From: an unicellular cyanobacterium SU2
GTDB lineage: Bacteria; Cyanobacteriota; Cyanobacteriia; Cyanobacteriales; Microcystaceae
Length of the DNA stretch: 64,000 bases
Assembly: GCA_002110465.1 (NCBI GenBank)
Contig: NEED01000078.1
Location: 1 to 64,000 of the forward strand
Direction of reading: 5' to 3'
In this document: positions 1-7,342 of the stretch, piece by piece
How the letters are laid out: each line of letters opens with the position of its first letter
How positions within the stretch are numbered: the stretch's first letter is position 1
The notes under the pieces: model-generated
Told to the model about the DNA's origin: nothing
The model's database searches: none
What the model saw: only the letters and a program-made list of their open reading frames with translations
Translations under genes and position numbers: made by a program

Positions 1-2
1 GT

Positions 3-227
3 ATTTGGTTCACCGCAATGGGTGTATCCACCATGGCTTTCAACCTCAACGGATTTAACTTCAACCAGTCGATTCTAGACTCTCAAGGTCGTGTAATCGG
101 AACCTGGGCTGATGTATTAAACCGTGCAGGAATCGGAATGGAAGTAATGCACGAGCGCAACGCTCACAACTTCCCCCTAGACTTAGCTTCTGCTGAGCCT
201 GTAACCGCTCCTGCTATCAATGGTTAA
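3..227 (+). CDS. psbA: Photosystem II D1 protein, C-terminal end (partial)
   Basis: The reading frame enters from the left edge and encodes the last 74 residues of D1, the reaction-centre subunit that binds P680, the Mn4CaO5 cluster and QB in the thylakoid membrane. The segment [13 protein letters not shown] carries the known Mn-cluster ligands (His332, Glu333, His337, Asp342, Ala344 in standard numbering). After LDLA, where CtpA cleaves precursor D1, 12 residues remain ([12 protein letters not shown]); from memory the usual cyanobacterial tail is about 16. A strong terminator follows. Identity is secure; only the 3' end is visible. Confidence 0.97.
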   Translation: MWFTAMGVSTMAFNLNGFNFNQSILDSQGRVIGTWADVLNRAGIGMEVMHERNAHNFPLDLASAEPVTAPAING

Positions 228-288
228 TTCCTGTTGATAACAATTAAATATTAACAAAAAGCACTCTCTGATACAGGGGGTGCTTTTT
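222..288 (+). repeat. psbA 3'UTR direct repeat, copy 1
   Basis: This segment covers the psbA stop codon, the trailer and the terminator. It matches 9054-9120 almost base for base: 42 of the first 48 positions are identical, then the AGGGGGTGCTTTT terminator arm. Copy 1 belongs to the intact psbA end. Confidence 0.85.
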
Positions 289-289
289 T
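256..289 (+). terminator. Rho-independent terminator of psbA
   Basis: AAAAAGCAC pairs with GTGCTTTTT, extended inward by UCUC/GGGG wobble pairs, with a loop of about 7 nt and a T-run. It begins 28 bp after the psbA stop codon. Confidence 0.85.
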
Positions 290-375
290 GGTGTTTTTGC
301 TCAGCTATGAGCCATTGAAATATTTTACTCACCGTTCGCTCATTACCACCGCGAGGTTGCTTAGGACATCCTAAA

Positions 376-3249
376 CTAAACTATTGTTTCAAGAGAGCTA
401 TCGTTTTGGCGATTGGTATAGTTTTTATTCCAGAGACGTTGAAAATCCGAATAACCTAGCTCTTTCGAGTAATCCCAAAGAAGTTTATAGCAAGCGCGTT
501 TACTGGGGATACGGGTTTGAGGATTGAGATAAATATCGCGAACTTTTGGGAAAATCACTACTAGGCGATCGCCTTCTACTATTGAACTAAGGGTTTCGAT
601 AATAAGTTTAAGGGTTGTTTTGCGGCGAGTGATGGCTAACCCTTCGATTAAATTTGGGATAATTTCAGGGTGAGATGGATTATAGGTAGCCAGTTTAGAA
701 ATTAGATAAATACGCTTATGAAGTGGCAAATTATTATCTAATTTTTTCAAGATTGTTTCCGCCGCCAGTTGCAATTCACGGGAAGATTTTTGCTTAGACT
801 TGCGAGGTTTGTTAGACGTAAATTTTGAACGAGGATAAGAGGAAACTAACGGATGCTGGGGAGCAATTTGGGACAATGTATCAATAATATTACTGCGTTG
901 ATGGGCTTCAGTAGCTTCTTGTAACAGCGTTTCCAGGGTTTGTATAGCCAGAGGATGATTAGGAGACAATTTTCCTAAACGCAACGCTGTCTTCCGTAGG
1001 ATACTCACGTTCGCTTCCGTTTTCAGCAGATGGGTGAGGGTTTGCAATAGGGTTTGATTCTTAGGTGCAATTAACCCTAAACTACGGCAAAAGTTGAGTT
1101 TCGCCGAAACATCAATCTCTTCAACCAGTAATTGTTCAAGCGTTGCGATCGCCATTGGACTGCCGAAATCATGATTTTTACCAAGACTATGAGCAGCTAA
1201 CCATTTTTCAAAGGGATTTTCGCTGTGCTGTAGAAAGGCTTCAAGGGCGGGAATTGTTAATCGGCGATCGCTTCGTGATAGGGCAATACCAGCTTGTTCA
1301 ACGATAGGCGTGGGTAAAGCTTCTGCCCCTTTGGGTATCGAAAAACGCCATTGTACCAATTGAGTAATCACCGTTTGAGCGGCAGAAAAATCAGAAAATT
1401 CAGCTAACCCTTGCCCCACCAGACAAATTGCTCGCACGTCATAAAATCCCCCACAATTATCTTGCCATTGCATCAAGGTTTGTAGAAAGGCTTCTTTGTC
1501 TGTATGATCAATATCTTCTCGTCCTAACCACAAGAGAATAATTTCTTGCCAGCTAAATTCAAAAATCGGATAGATTGTTTGTTCATCACCTTCAAAACGA
1601 ATAAAATCTTGCCAATGGGCGATCGCCGTTGCTGCAAAATACTCCTGAAAGGTTGGATGATAAAAACGGTAAACTTTTTCCCCTGTCGCTTCAGCGTGAC
1701 CCACCACATCTAACCATCCCAACTGTAACGCAAGGGTTAACAACTCTGGATCAATCGGATCAAAACATTGCTCGATTTCCCCTTGCTGAAACCGAAACCG
1801 AGGGGGATTTTGTCTCATTCCTTGTAATGCTAACTGCGCCAACGTTTGGTTGAGAGATTGTCGTTGGCTTCTTCTAGTGGGGAAGGCATCCTGTTTCCAG
1901 TCATAAAGGGCTTCTACAAATTGACGATACAAAATCGCTTTGGTGGTGGGCAATTTCCCTTTTGTAAGTTGCCATGTGCGACAAAGTAACGTTAGATAGA
2001 GAGGATGTCGAACCACCTCTCGAATACGCCGATTTACCCGTCTGTCGAGTTCTTGGGATAGGCGATCGCCAAGTTCTGGTTTGGGCTCGAACCATTGCTT
2101 AATAAACAGTTGAATTTGGTTATTATCAGAAAGTTGATCATCGGTGAAACTCTGACAGCGATAGGTTTCAAAATAGCCTAAAGCATTTTTGCCGCCATTC
2201 CAAATGGTATTACGACAGGTTAAGATAATAGACGCATTACCGAGCCAGCCTTGTATTTCTCGTTCTAGGTTGGTAGCAACACGGCTAGATTGTCCACCTA
2301 TTTCATCTAGGGCATCTAACAGTAACCATATCCGACCGGCTTCAATTAAACCAGCAAATTCCCTTAAGGTGTCTGGTGAAATCGTGAATTGTTTTAACCC
2401 CTTGCGTAACCAAGTGGTAGTGAGATAATCTTCGAGCGATCGCCCTTCCAAATCCGCCAACGTCACCCAAACGGGCAGACAATTCGGGGTTTGTGCCAGT
2501 AATAGAGCAAGCTGTTGTAAAAATGTTGTTTTACCTCCCCCTGGTTCCCCGACGATGGCAATGCGAATTTCTGACTCATTAGCATAACGTGCGAGTAACG
2601 CCTGGGGTTCATAGCTAGGGGACTCAGAATTATCCTCTGATAAATCATCAGTTACCACTCCTAACGGAACATATAAATCCCGTAACTCAAACACCATGCC
2701 ATCCCCAGCCGTGAGGGGATTACTGGTCAGACGAGTGTTGAGGGCTTCTTGGCAAATTTCTCGCCATTTTTTGAGAATGTCTGACGCTTTGTCTTTGGCA
2801 TTAGCGACTTGTTTGTCTGACATTACTTTGCCAGACGCACCCGATCGCCGAGTTTCCCAAGTCTGCTCAAAACCTTGAAGATTACCTTCTCGATCCCAGC
2901 GATCACGCCAAAATGTTAGGGTAAAATGCCAATTCTCTGATCCCCGTGTCATGGTGCGATTATCTTCAAGAATGCCTAAAAAATCAGCTAAATGCTTCAA
3001 AGCCATTTTAATCTGCGGCAAGGTTAAGGGTGCATCAGGATTTGAGAGTAGACTGAGGGTTTGCAGATATCGTAGCTTAGTTCGGATAACCAGACGAGTC
3101 GAACTTTGCCAATGGGTTTTAATTTGAGACTGTAACCGCTCAACTGTTGCTTCATCCCCATCCAGGGAATCATTGGCCAAATCAAGCAAGGCAAAAAGTA
3201 GCGACTGCGATCGCCCTTTGGGAACGGCTCCATAACTTTGCTTTGGCAT
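376..3249 (-). CDS. NACHT-domain STAND NTPase with C-terminal HEAT-like repeats
   Basis: A 957-aa signalling ATPase. A Walker A motif GEPGGGKTT lies near residue 235, a NACHT-type Walker B LLLDALDEIGG near 311, and the typical FYHPTFQEYFAATAI segment near 535. Residues from about 560 onward are helical HEAT-like repeats, probably the sensor. The first 200 residues form a separate domain that I cannot name. It contains a WHFTLTFW segment and may be the effector. Bacterial NACHT proteins include anti-phage sensors (family knowledge); defence use here is an inference, supported by the neighbouring reverse transcriptase and Uma2 genes. It is read away from psbA, last in a minus-strand gene run; the upstream Uma2 gene ends 5 bp from its start. 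Confidence 0.85.
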   Translation of the reverse strand: MPKQSYGAVPKGRSQSLLFALLDLANDSLDGDEATVERLQSQIKTHWQSSTRLVIRTKLRYLQTLSLLSNPDAPLTLPQIKMALKHLADFLGILEDNRTMTRGSENWHFTLTFWRDRWDREGNLQGFEQTWETRRSGASGKVMSDKQVANAKDKASDILKKWREICQEALNTRLTSNPLTAGDGMVFELRDLYVPLGVVTDDLSEDNSESPSYEPQALLARYANESEIRIAIVGEPGGGKTTFLQQLALLLAQTPNCLPVWVTLADLEGRSLEDYLTTTWLRKGLKQFTISPDTLREFAGLIEAGRIWLLLDALDEIGGQSSRVATNLEREIQGWLGNASIILTCRNTIWNGGKNALGYFETYRCQSFTDDQLSDNNQIQLFIKQWFEPKPELGDRLSQELDRRVNRRIREVVRHPLYLTLLCRTWQLTKGKLPTTKAILYRQFVEALYDWKQDAFPTRRSQRQSLNQTLAQLALQGMRQNPPRFRFQQGEIEQCFDPIDPELLTLALQLGWLDVVGHAEATGEKVYRFYHPTFQEYFAATAIAHWQDFIRFEGDEQTIYPIFEFSWQEIILLWLGREDIDHTDKEAFLQTLMQWQDNCGGFYDVRAICLVGQGLAEFSDFSAAQTVITQLVQWRFSIPKGAEALPTPIVEQAGIALSRSDRRLTIPALEAFLQHSENPFEKWLAAHSLGKNHDFGSPMAIATLEQLLVEEIDVSAKLNFCRSLGLIAPKNQTLLQTLTHLLKTEANVSILRKTALRLGKLSPNHPLAIQTLETLLQEATEAHQRSNIIDTLSQIAPQHPLVSSYPRSKFTSNKPRKSKQKSSRELQLAAETILKKLDNNLPLHKRIYLISKLATYNPSHPEIIPNLIEGLAITRRKTTLKLIIETLSSIVEGDRLVVIFPKVRDIYLNPQTRIPSKRACYKLLWDYSKELGYSDFQRLWNKNYTNRQNDSSLETIV

Positions 3250-3254
3250 ACCCT

Positions 3255-3818
3255 CTATTCTAGGAGCAAGGCAAAAATATCATTAACCGTTAATTGTAAT
3301 TCTTGTGCAAACGTTGGCAAGGGAATTTTCTGTTCTAGACGATCAAAGACTAAGATTTGCTGTTTGGGGAAGTAGACAAAAACGGTTTTTTCATCGGGAT
3401 CAATTAACCATCCTATTTCCGTGCCATGATCTAAGCAGTGCAGAATGTTTTTGGTTATTCTTGTATGACTTTGGTTAGGTGAAAGAATTTCAATTGTCCA
3501 ATCTGGCGCATTACTAAACGCATTGGCAATCTCACCATTTTCATCCCGTGAAATCCGTGACCACTGGAAAACTGAAATATCGGGAATAAGTGAGCGATCG
3601 CCAAAAGTACACCGCAATTCAGAAAATGCCCTCGCAATTTTTGGTCGTCTTAACGCAAAATTTAGCATTGCGGCTAACTCAGTTTGAATAGAACTGTGTT
3701 TCCCTTGAGGCATCGGCTTTTGAATGATTCGTCCGTTGATATATTCACTAGCGGGTTTCGTTTCGGGTAGTTGAAGAAACTCATCTAGAGAAATCGGTTT
3801 GATCGATGTCTGTAGCAT
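3255..3818 (-). CDS. Uma2 family putative endonuclease (DUF820)
   Basis: A 187-aa single-domain protein of the PD-(D/E)XK-like Uma2 family, which is greatly expanded in cyanobacteria. Visible family features are PDISVF (first acidic residue), WTIEILSPNQS (acidic strand) and the closing GTEIGWLIDPDEKTVFVY segment. The usual lysine position reads N in ITKNILHC, so catalysis is uncertain. It sits 5 bp upstream of the NACHT gene, so the two are probably co-transcribed. No substrate is established for the family. Confidence 0.85.
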   Translation of the reverse strand: MLQTSIKPISLDEFLQLPETKPASEYINGRIIQKPMPQGKHSSIQTELAAMLNFALRRPKIARAFSELRCTFGDRSLIPDISVFQWSRISRDENGEIANAFSNAPDWTIEILSPNQSHTRITKNILHCLDHGTEIGWLIDPDEKTVFVYFPKQQILVFDRLEQKIPLPTFAQELQLTVNDIFALLLE

Positions 3819-3875
3819 TTGCCAGATTTAAGCAGTGAATTATCCCATGCAATTTCTATTTTAATCGTCGAAAAA

Positions 3876-4442
3876 TTAAACAAAAATTTCTGCAACTTTA
3901 AGGCTAAATTCTGGGAAAAGAGGAGACTTTAATTCATCTTCAGTGAATAAAGTATAAGCGAGTTGTAAGCGGGCTTCTTGTCGCCGATAAATTTCTACTA
4001 TTTGCTGTTGCCAATCTACAATCCAATATTCTTTTACGCCAACCCGTGAATAGAGCTTTAATTTCACTTGGCGATCGCGGGCAATATCTTTAGGGGTTTG
4101 TGACAGCACTTCAACGATTAATTCAGGGGCAATCGTAAAATGTCCTGATTCATCAACACTCGTTGCTAACTTGGCGTTACTAATCCAGATTAGATCAGGA
4201 ATCACATTATCATCATCAGCCAAAATCAAGCCTGGTGTCTGTAAAACTTTGCCTTGTTGATACTTTTTTGACCAAAGAGTTAGATAGGTTCCTAAGTTAT
4301 TGATAGCATCCTGATGTTTCCAGTGGGGAGCATGGGTCACGTAGAGATCTCCATCAATAATTTCGTAACGCTTATCGTTCTCAGGGAACAGTTCTAAATC
4401 TGCCCTTGTCCAACGAAGTTGGCTGTCAGTCGTCGTAACCAT
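3876..4442 (-). CDS. Uma2 family putative endonuclease (DUF820)
   Basis: A 188-aa Uma2 protein of normal family length. The core is well kept: VIPDLIWIS, then PELIVEVLSQTPKDIARDRQVKLKLYSRVGVKEYWIVD, in which the D, E and K of the PD-(D/E)XK-like site can be seen (quoted here as separate blocks PELIVEVLS, VKLKLYS and GVKEYWIVD). It shares orientation with the next Uma2 gene 57 bp downstream but is not a close copy of it. Transcription direction and spacing suggest an operon ending with the NACHT gene. Confidence 0.85.
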   Translation of the reverse strand: MVTTTDSQLRWTRADLELFPENDKRYEIIDGDLYVTHAPHWKHQDAINNLGTYLTLWSKKYQQGKVLQTPGLILADDDNVIPDLIWISNAKLATSVDESGHFTIAPELIVEVLSQTPKDIARDRQVKLKLYSRVGVKEYWIVDWQQQIVEIYRRQEARLQLAYTLFTEDELKSPLFPEFSLKVAEIFV

Positions 4443-4606
4443 GAGGTCAACCTTAATCAGCTTTTCAATAGCTTTATTGTAATAAATACCTGAATGATCT
4501 AAGGATGAAGCGATCGCACTTTGGGTATTTCTTTATAATTGTGCTTCAGCATAATTGCAAGGTTCTCACAAAGCTATGGATGATCTGCACGCTTTATGTG
4601 AATTAT

Positions 4607-6103
4607 TTATTCTTGCGAAATAATTTCGGCAATTAGAGCATTTATACGACTTCCTTTCGCAAAATATTTAAGCACATAATTTCTTAAATCTCGATTCTCC
4701 GTTCGGCTTCCAACTGCGGAACTCCAGCTCAACCAATCCGAAGCTCCACTACGTAATATTTCTTCTCTATACTCTCTTAATCCATAACGATGATCTGGAA
4801 TTTCTAAAATCTTTGCTTTTGAAATTTTTGAAGCATCGGGATGTTCAATTAATTCTGAGATAAGCTTATCAACACCTTGTTTTCCCATTAAATAAGTCTC
4901 GACAATATTAGCTATCCAAAACAGAGAATAATCTGAAATAACATCATTTTTGTTAACAAAATCTAACAAAGTTTTTAACAGTGATTGTTTGTCTTCCACA
5001 AACCTTACAAATAAAAAAACATTCTTTGATAAGTAAGGGAATCTCCAAAGAATAGCACTAAGATGCTCTAAAAGATTCTCAGCTTCATCTCTCAGATATG
5101 TGAGAACTAAATCAGCATCATCTTCATTAAAATTAGGAGAGTCTAATAAATTTAGTAGGTAATTAGTTTCTTCCGTTGTCAAAAATTGAGAATCATCAGA
5201 ATTTTCATCCTCTTCTTCCATTGGATCACTGTAAAGACTTTGAAAGGCAGAGCTTCGTTTACGAAGTAATCCTAATCGAACAACATCAATTTGGTTTTCA
5301 AGAAAACCGGTAACACTATGGTTTTGATGAAAATTAAATTTTGTTTTTGAAGGATTGACCGATAATCCCTTTCTCCCTAAAAGTTTCTGTATAAGAATAA
5401 AGTCCTTTTGCAGCTCATTTAAATTATTTGAGAACAAAACAAAATCATCCATAAACCTAAGTAGACAAGGACTTTTAATTCCTGGAAAATTATCAATAAA
5501 CTTCAAAAAATGACTTCCTATCATTTTTGTTGGATATAAACCCTGAGTCAAACAGTCAATAGATCTTCCACCATTAATTTGACGAAGAAATTTTCCAAAG
5601 ATATCTGTATCGGAGTCTTGTATTGCTATGTCCCTAAACCACGAAGATAAATCATGGTGGTAAATTGAGTTGAAGTATGAAGAAATATCAAAAGACAGAC
5701 TAAACTTATATTCGGATGTCTTCTCTAAAATCTTTAGCCTGTATTGCTTATAACTTAAAGATGAGGATATAGGAGTCCCTTCTTCAAAACGATATCCGAA
5801 GTTGCATCGAGCCTTGTCGAAGTCTTTTCTGAATTTTGAACGATGCCTATATACAATGTCATAAATAAATATTTCTGAAACAAAATCTAATTTATGAGTT
5901 CTTCTAAGATGATGGTTATGCTTAGAAGCAAATACTCTTTCTTGCTGTTGGAAATCTCCACTATCAGATGATTCCTTTGATTTAATCTCCTGATAAATAT
6001 AATTAAGGATGATTTGTAATCCACGCTCTATCAACCATAAGTTCGTATTTAAAGGAAATAGTGTTTTAGGTAAATCATCTCGATAGAATTCAAGCAAGAT
6101 CAT
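4607..6103 (-). CDS. Reverse transcriptase of the UG/Abi (defence-associated) type
   Basis: A protein of about 498 aa starting at the internal ATG; a TTG 12 bp upstream is also possible. RT motif A reads SFDISSYFN near residue 140. The catalytic motif C is LLRFMDDFVLFS near residue 219 (FMDD in place of YxDD), followed by GLSVNPSKTKF. Motif B is odd: the usual PQG is replaced in QGLYPTKMIGSHFL. The last 200 residues are helical with no nuclease or maturase signature. There is no group II intron, retron msr/msd or Cas1 beside it. Abi/UG reverse transcriptases with helical C-termini act in phage defence (family knowledge). The assignment to that group, and its exact subclass, are my inference. 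Confidence 0.8.
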   Translation of the reverse strand: MILLEFYRDDLPKTLFPLNTNLWLIERGLQIILNYIYQEIKSKESSDSGDFQQQERVFASKHNHHLRRTHKLDFVSEIFIYDIVYRHRSKFRKDFDKARCNFGYRFEEGTPISSSLSYKQYRLKILEKTSEYKFSLSFDISSYFNSIYHHDLSSWFRDIAIQDSDTDIFGKFLRQINGGRSIDCLTQGLYPTKMIGSHFLKFIDNFPGIKSPCLLRFMDDFVLFSNNLNELQKDFILIQKLLGRKGLSVNPSKTKFNFHQNHSVTGFLENQIDVVRLGLLRKRSSAFQSLYSDPMEEEDENSDDSQFLTTEETNYLLNLLDSPNFNEDDADLVLTYLRDEAENLLEHLSAILWRFPYLSKNVFLFVRFVEDKQSLLKTLLDFVNKNDVISDYSLFWIANIVETYLMGKQGVDKLISELIEHPDASKISKAKILEIPDHRYGLREYREEILRSGASDWLSWSSAVGSRTENRDLRNYVLKYFAKGSRINALIAEIISQE

Positions 6104-6444
6104 TGTATGAAGCAAAAGTTTTTAATCTTCTCAGATGATAATTAGCTATTTCTATCACAGCAAGAATGAATTGGCAATAAGTAATAAAGTGAATTCTTTT
6201 TTCAATCGGCAAGCATAGCGCAAAGTATCTCTCGTCATACAAGTTTTGGGCGCAAGGTCGGCGATCGCCCTCATAATTTCCATCAAATTTTAAACAAAGT
6301 TAGGGGGATACCTCAACTTTTAACATTCCCCCTAATTCAAAAGGCTCATTCAATAAGCGTTTCAGGTGATTCAGCACAAATTGGAATAGGGGTAAAACTA
6401 GCGCGTAAATTTAAGACATCGAAAGGGAAACAACCCAATCGCAA
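6104..6444. other. Gap between the RT gene and the tRNA-like array
   Basis: This stretch separates the divergent RT gene and the plus-strand RNA array and should hold both promoters, although no clear -35/-10 pair stands out. The only strong structure is the inverted repeat TTAGGGGGA/TCCCCCTAA at 6300-6335 (9-bp stem, 18-nt loop, no T-run). One HIP1 octamer is at 6262. Confidence 0.5.
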
Positions 6445-6628
6445 GTAGCAGATAGCCAAATCTGGTAAGGCAACAGTTAAAAGAAATGCCTTGTTCACTC
6501 CCTTACCCATTTTGGGTCGAAGAATGAGGGTTGCGGTGCGACCCCGCGACGACGAAAGTCGCAAGGGAACGCGCACCAAGACAATCGAAAGGTGCTGTGA
6601 CTTGGAGGTTCAAATCCTCCTCTGCTAC
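6445..6628 (+). ncRNA. tRNA-like element A (tRNA-Gln-type body, Y-RNA-like insert)
   Basis: The acceptor stem TAGCAGA (6446-6452) pairs with TCTGCTA (6621-6627), and an extra G-1:C73 pair flanks it. Then come T8 A9, a GCC/GGC D-arm with the conserved GG, a stem ACAGT (6473-6477)/GCTGT (6594-6598), a 5-nt variable region and a perfect T-arm GGAGG-TTCAAAT-CCTCC. The body strongly resembles tRNA-Gln. Where a 7-nt anticodon loop should be there are 116 nt, including GGTCGAAGAATGAGG (6515-6529) in a stem closed by ACCC/GGGT, and a second GC-rich hairpin at about 6535-6576. No anticodon loop can be recognised. Probably a Ro60-associated Y RNA; a degenerate tRNA is the alternative. Confidence 0.65.
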
Positions 6629-6639
6629 ACCCAAATCTT

Positions 6640-6741
6640 GGGCGAGTCTTTCTCCTTTATTGATCACTCACCCGAAAGGGACGCACAGTGGAGGTTATCG
6701 GTAGCTAGAAAGGCGGGGTTCAAATCCTCTCTCGTCCACCA
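6640..6741 (+). ncRNA. tRNA-like element B (acceptor and T-arm, no D-arm)
   Basis: GGGCGAG (6640-6646) pairs with CTCGTCC (6731-6737), followed by an encoded ACCA 3' end. The T-loop TTCAAAT is closed by CGGGG/CCTCT (four pairs). There is no D-arm or anticodon arm. Instead one long arm begins CTTTCT/AGAAAG (6648-6653 with 6707-6712), continues through TTATTGAT/ATCGGTAG-type pairing and CACT/AGTG, and ends in CCC-GAAA-GGG. It carries CCCGAAAGGGACGCA (6671-6685), found again in element E, and GGTTATCG (6693-6700). It starts 11 nt after element A, which suggests a single processed transcript. Confidence 0.6.
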
Positions 6742-6754
6742 AAACCAAACAAAT

Positions 6755-6878
6755 GAGCGGATAGTTTAATGGCAGAACACCTTTCCCTTGTTCACTAACT
6801 TACCCACATGGGTCGAAGAATTGAGGGTTATCGCCTGTCACGCGGGAGGTAGGGGTTCGATTCCCCTTCCGTTCACCA
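6755..6878 (+). ncRNA. tRNA-like element C (tRNA-Asp body with 50-nt insert)
   Basis: GAGCGGA (6755-6761) pairs with TCCGTTC (6868-6874), followed by ACCA. T8 A9, a GTTT/GAAC D-arm and an AGGGG-TTCGATT-CCCCT T-arm are all in place. The canonical tRNA-Asp anticodon loop CTGTCAC (anticodon GTC) is at 6835-6841. Leaving out exactly 6782-6831 joins CC to CGC and gives a perfect CCCGC/GCGGG anticodon stem. The insert holds GGTCGAAGAATTGAGG (6811-6826) and GGTTATCG. The discriminator is A rather than the G73 that marks tRNA-Asp. It is either a Y RNA built on tRNA-Asp or an interrupted tRNA gene. Confidence 0.65.
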
Positions 6879-6966
6879 ACCGCTTTGCGGAAGGCAAAAG
6901 GTAAAAGTCTTATAGAGTCAAGATTTTAACGCTAAAAAACTTACCTTATTGACTTGCAAATTGCTG
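6875..6966 (+). repeat. Array spacer repeat, copy 1
   Basis: Starting at the ACCA of element C, a segment of about 92 bp follows that is nearly repeated after element D. It holds a CCGC-TTT-GCGG hairpin, AAGGCAAAAGG heptad-type repeats, a GTAAAAGTC/GATTTTAAC stem and TTACCTTATTGACTTGC. Confidence 0.8.
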
Positions 6967-6975
6967 TAAATCATG

Positions 6976-7085
6976 GGGGCGGGTAGCTCAGTGGGTAGAG
7001 CAATTTTACCTTATTCGTTTACTAACCTTTTAGGTCGAAGAATGAGGATTACCGGTCGGGAGTTCGAGTCTACCCCACTCCACCA
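6976..7085 (+). ncRNA. tRNA-like element D
   Basis: GGGGCGG (6976-6982) pairs with CCACTCC (7075-7081) with one mismatch, and an encoded ACCA follows. The D-arm GCTC/GAGC is canonical. The T-arm GGGAG-TTCGAGT-CTACC has one mismatch. Between D-stem and T-stem lie 56 nt instead of 23, with no recognisable anticodon arm. They contain the hairpin ACCT-TTT-AGGT and the shared GGTCGAAGAATGAGG (7033-7047). Compared with A and C (ACCC/GGGT) the hairpin pair has changed on both strands (C-G to U-A), which supports a conserved stem. Confidence 0.6.
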
Positions 7086-7181
7086 ACTGCTTTGCGGAAG
7101 GCAAAAAGCAAAAGGTAAAAGTCTTATTAAAGTCAGGATTTTAACTCTAAAAAACTTACCTTATTGACTTGCAAATTGCTG
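7082..7181 (+). repeat. Array spacer repeat, copy 2
   Basis: The second copy follows element D. It is 8 bp longer because it carries one more A-rich heptad unit, and its first hairpin (CTGC-TTT-GCGG) uses a G-U pair. It indicates that a unit of 'tRNA-like RNA plus spacer' was duplicated in tandem. Confidence 0.8.
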
Positions 7182-7188
7182 CATTTAT

Positions 7189-7314
7189 GGAGACGGTAGC
7201 TCAATCGGTAGAGCGCAATTTTTGCCCGAAAGGGACGCAGGACTAAAGGTTATCGCTTTTGAACGAAATCCCCTTTTGTCCGCCGAGATGGGAGTTCAAC
7301 TCTCCCTCGTCTCC
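7189..7314 (+). ncRNA. tRNA-like element E
   Basis: GGAGACG (7189-7195) pairs with CGTCTCC (7308-7314). Read in standard register, the acceptor is GAGACGG/TCGTCTC with an added G-1:C73 pair, as in element A. The D-arm GCTC/GAGC has a normal AATCGGTA loop and the T-arm GGGAG-TTCAACT-CTCCC is perfect. No CCA is encoded. The central region repeats CCCGAAAGGGACGCA (7225-7239) and GGTTATCG (7248-7255), and also has a hairpin ACGAAA-TCCCC-TTTTGT (7263-7279). It lies 54 nt upstream of the Ro60 start codon and is probably on the same transcript or just before its promoter. Confidence 0.6.
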
Positions 7315-7342
7315 CTTCCCATCTAGGGTCTGTCTATTATTA

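Noticed and set aside
4607-6103. Group II intron or retron origin of the RT
   Set aside because: No domain V/VI-like structure, maturase domain or msr/msd-type inverted repeat was found beside the gene.
6346-6579. 77-codon minus-strand frame
   Set aside because: It overlaps tRNA-like element A and includes its conserved module; composition is odd and no family is recognised.
6478-6831. Group I self-splicing intron in elements A and C
   Set aside because: Inserts of 116 and 50 nt are too short and lack the P, Q, R and S core segments; the same module occurs in five different bodies.
6445-7314. Ordinary functional tRNA genes
   Set aside because: None can form a normal anticodon arm without removing sequence; B lacks a D-arm.
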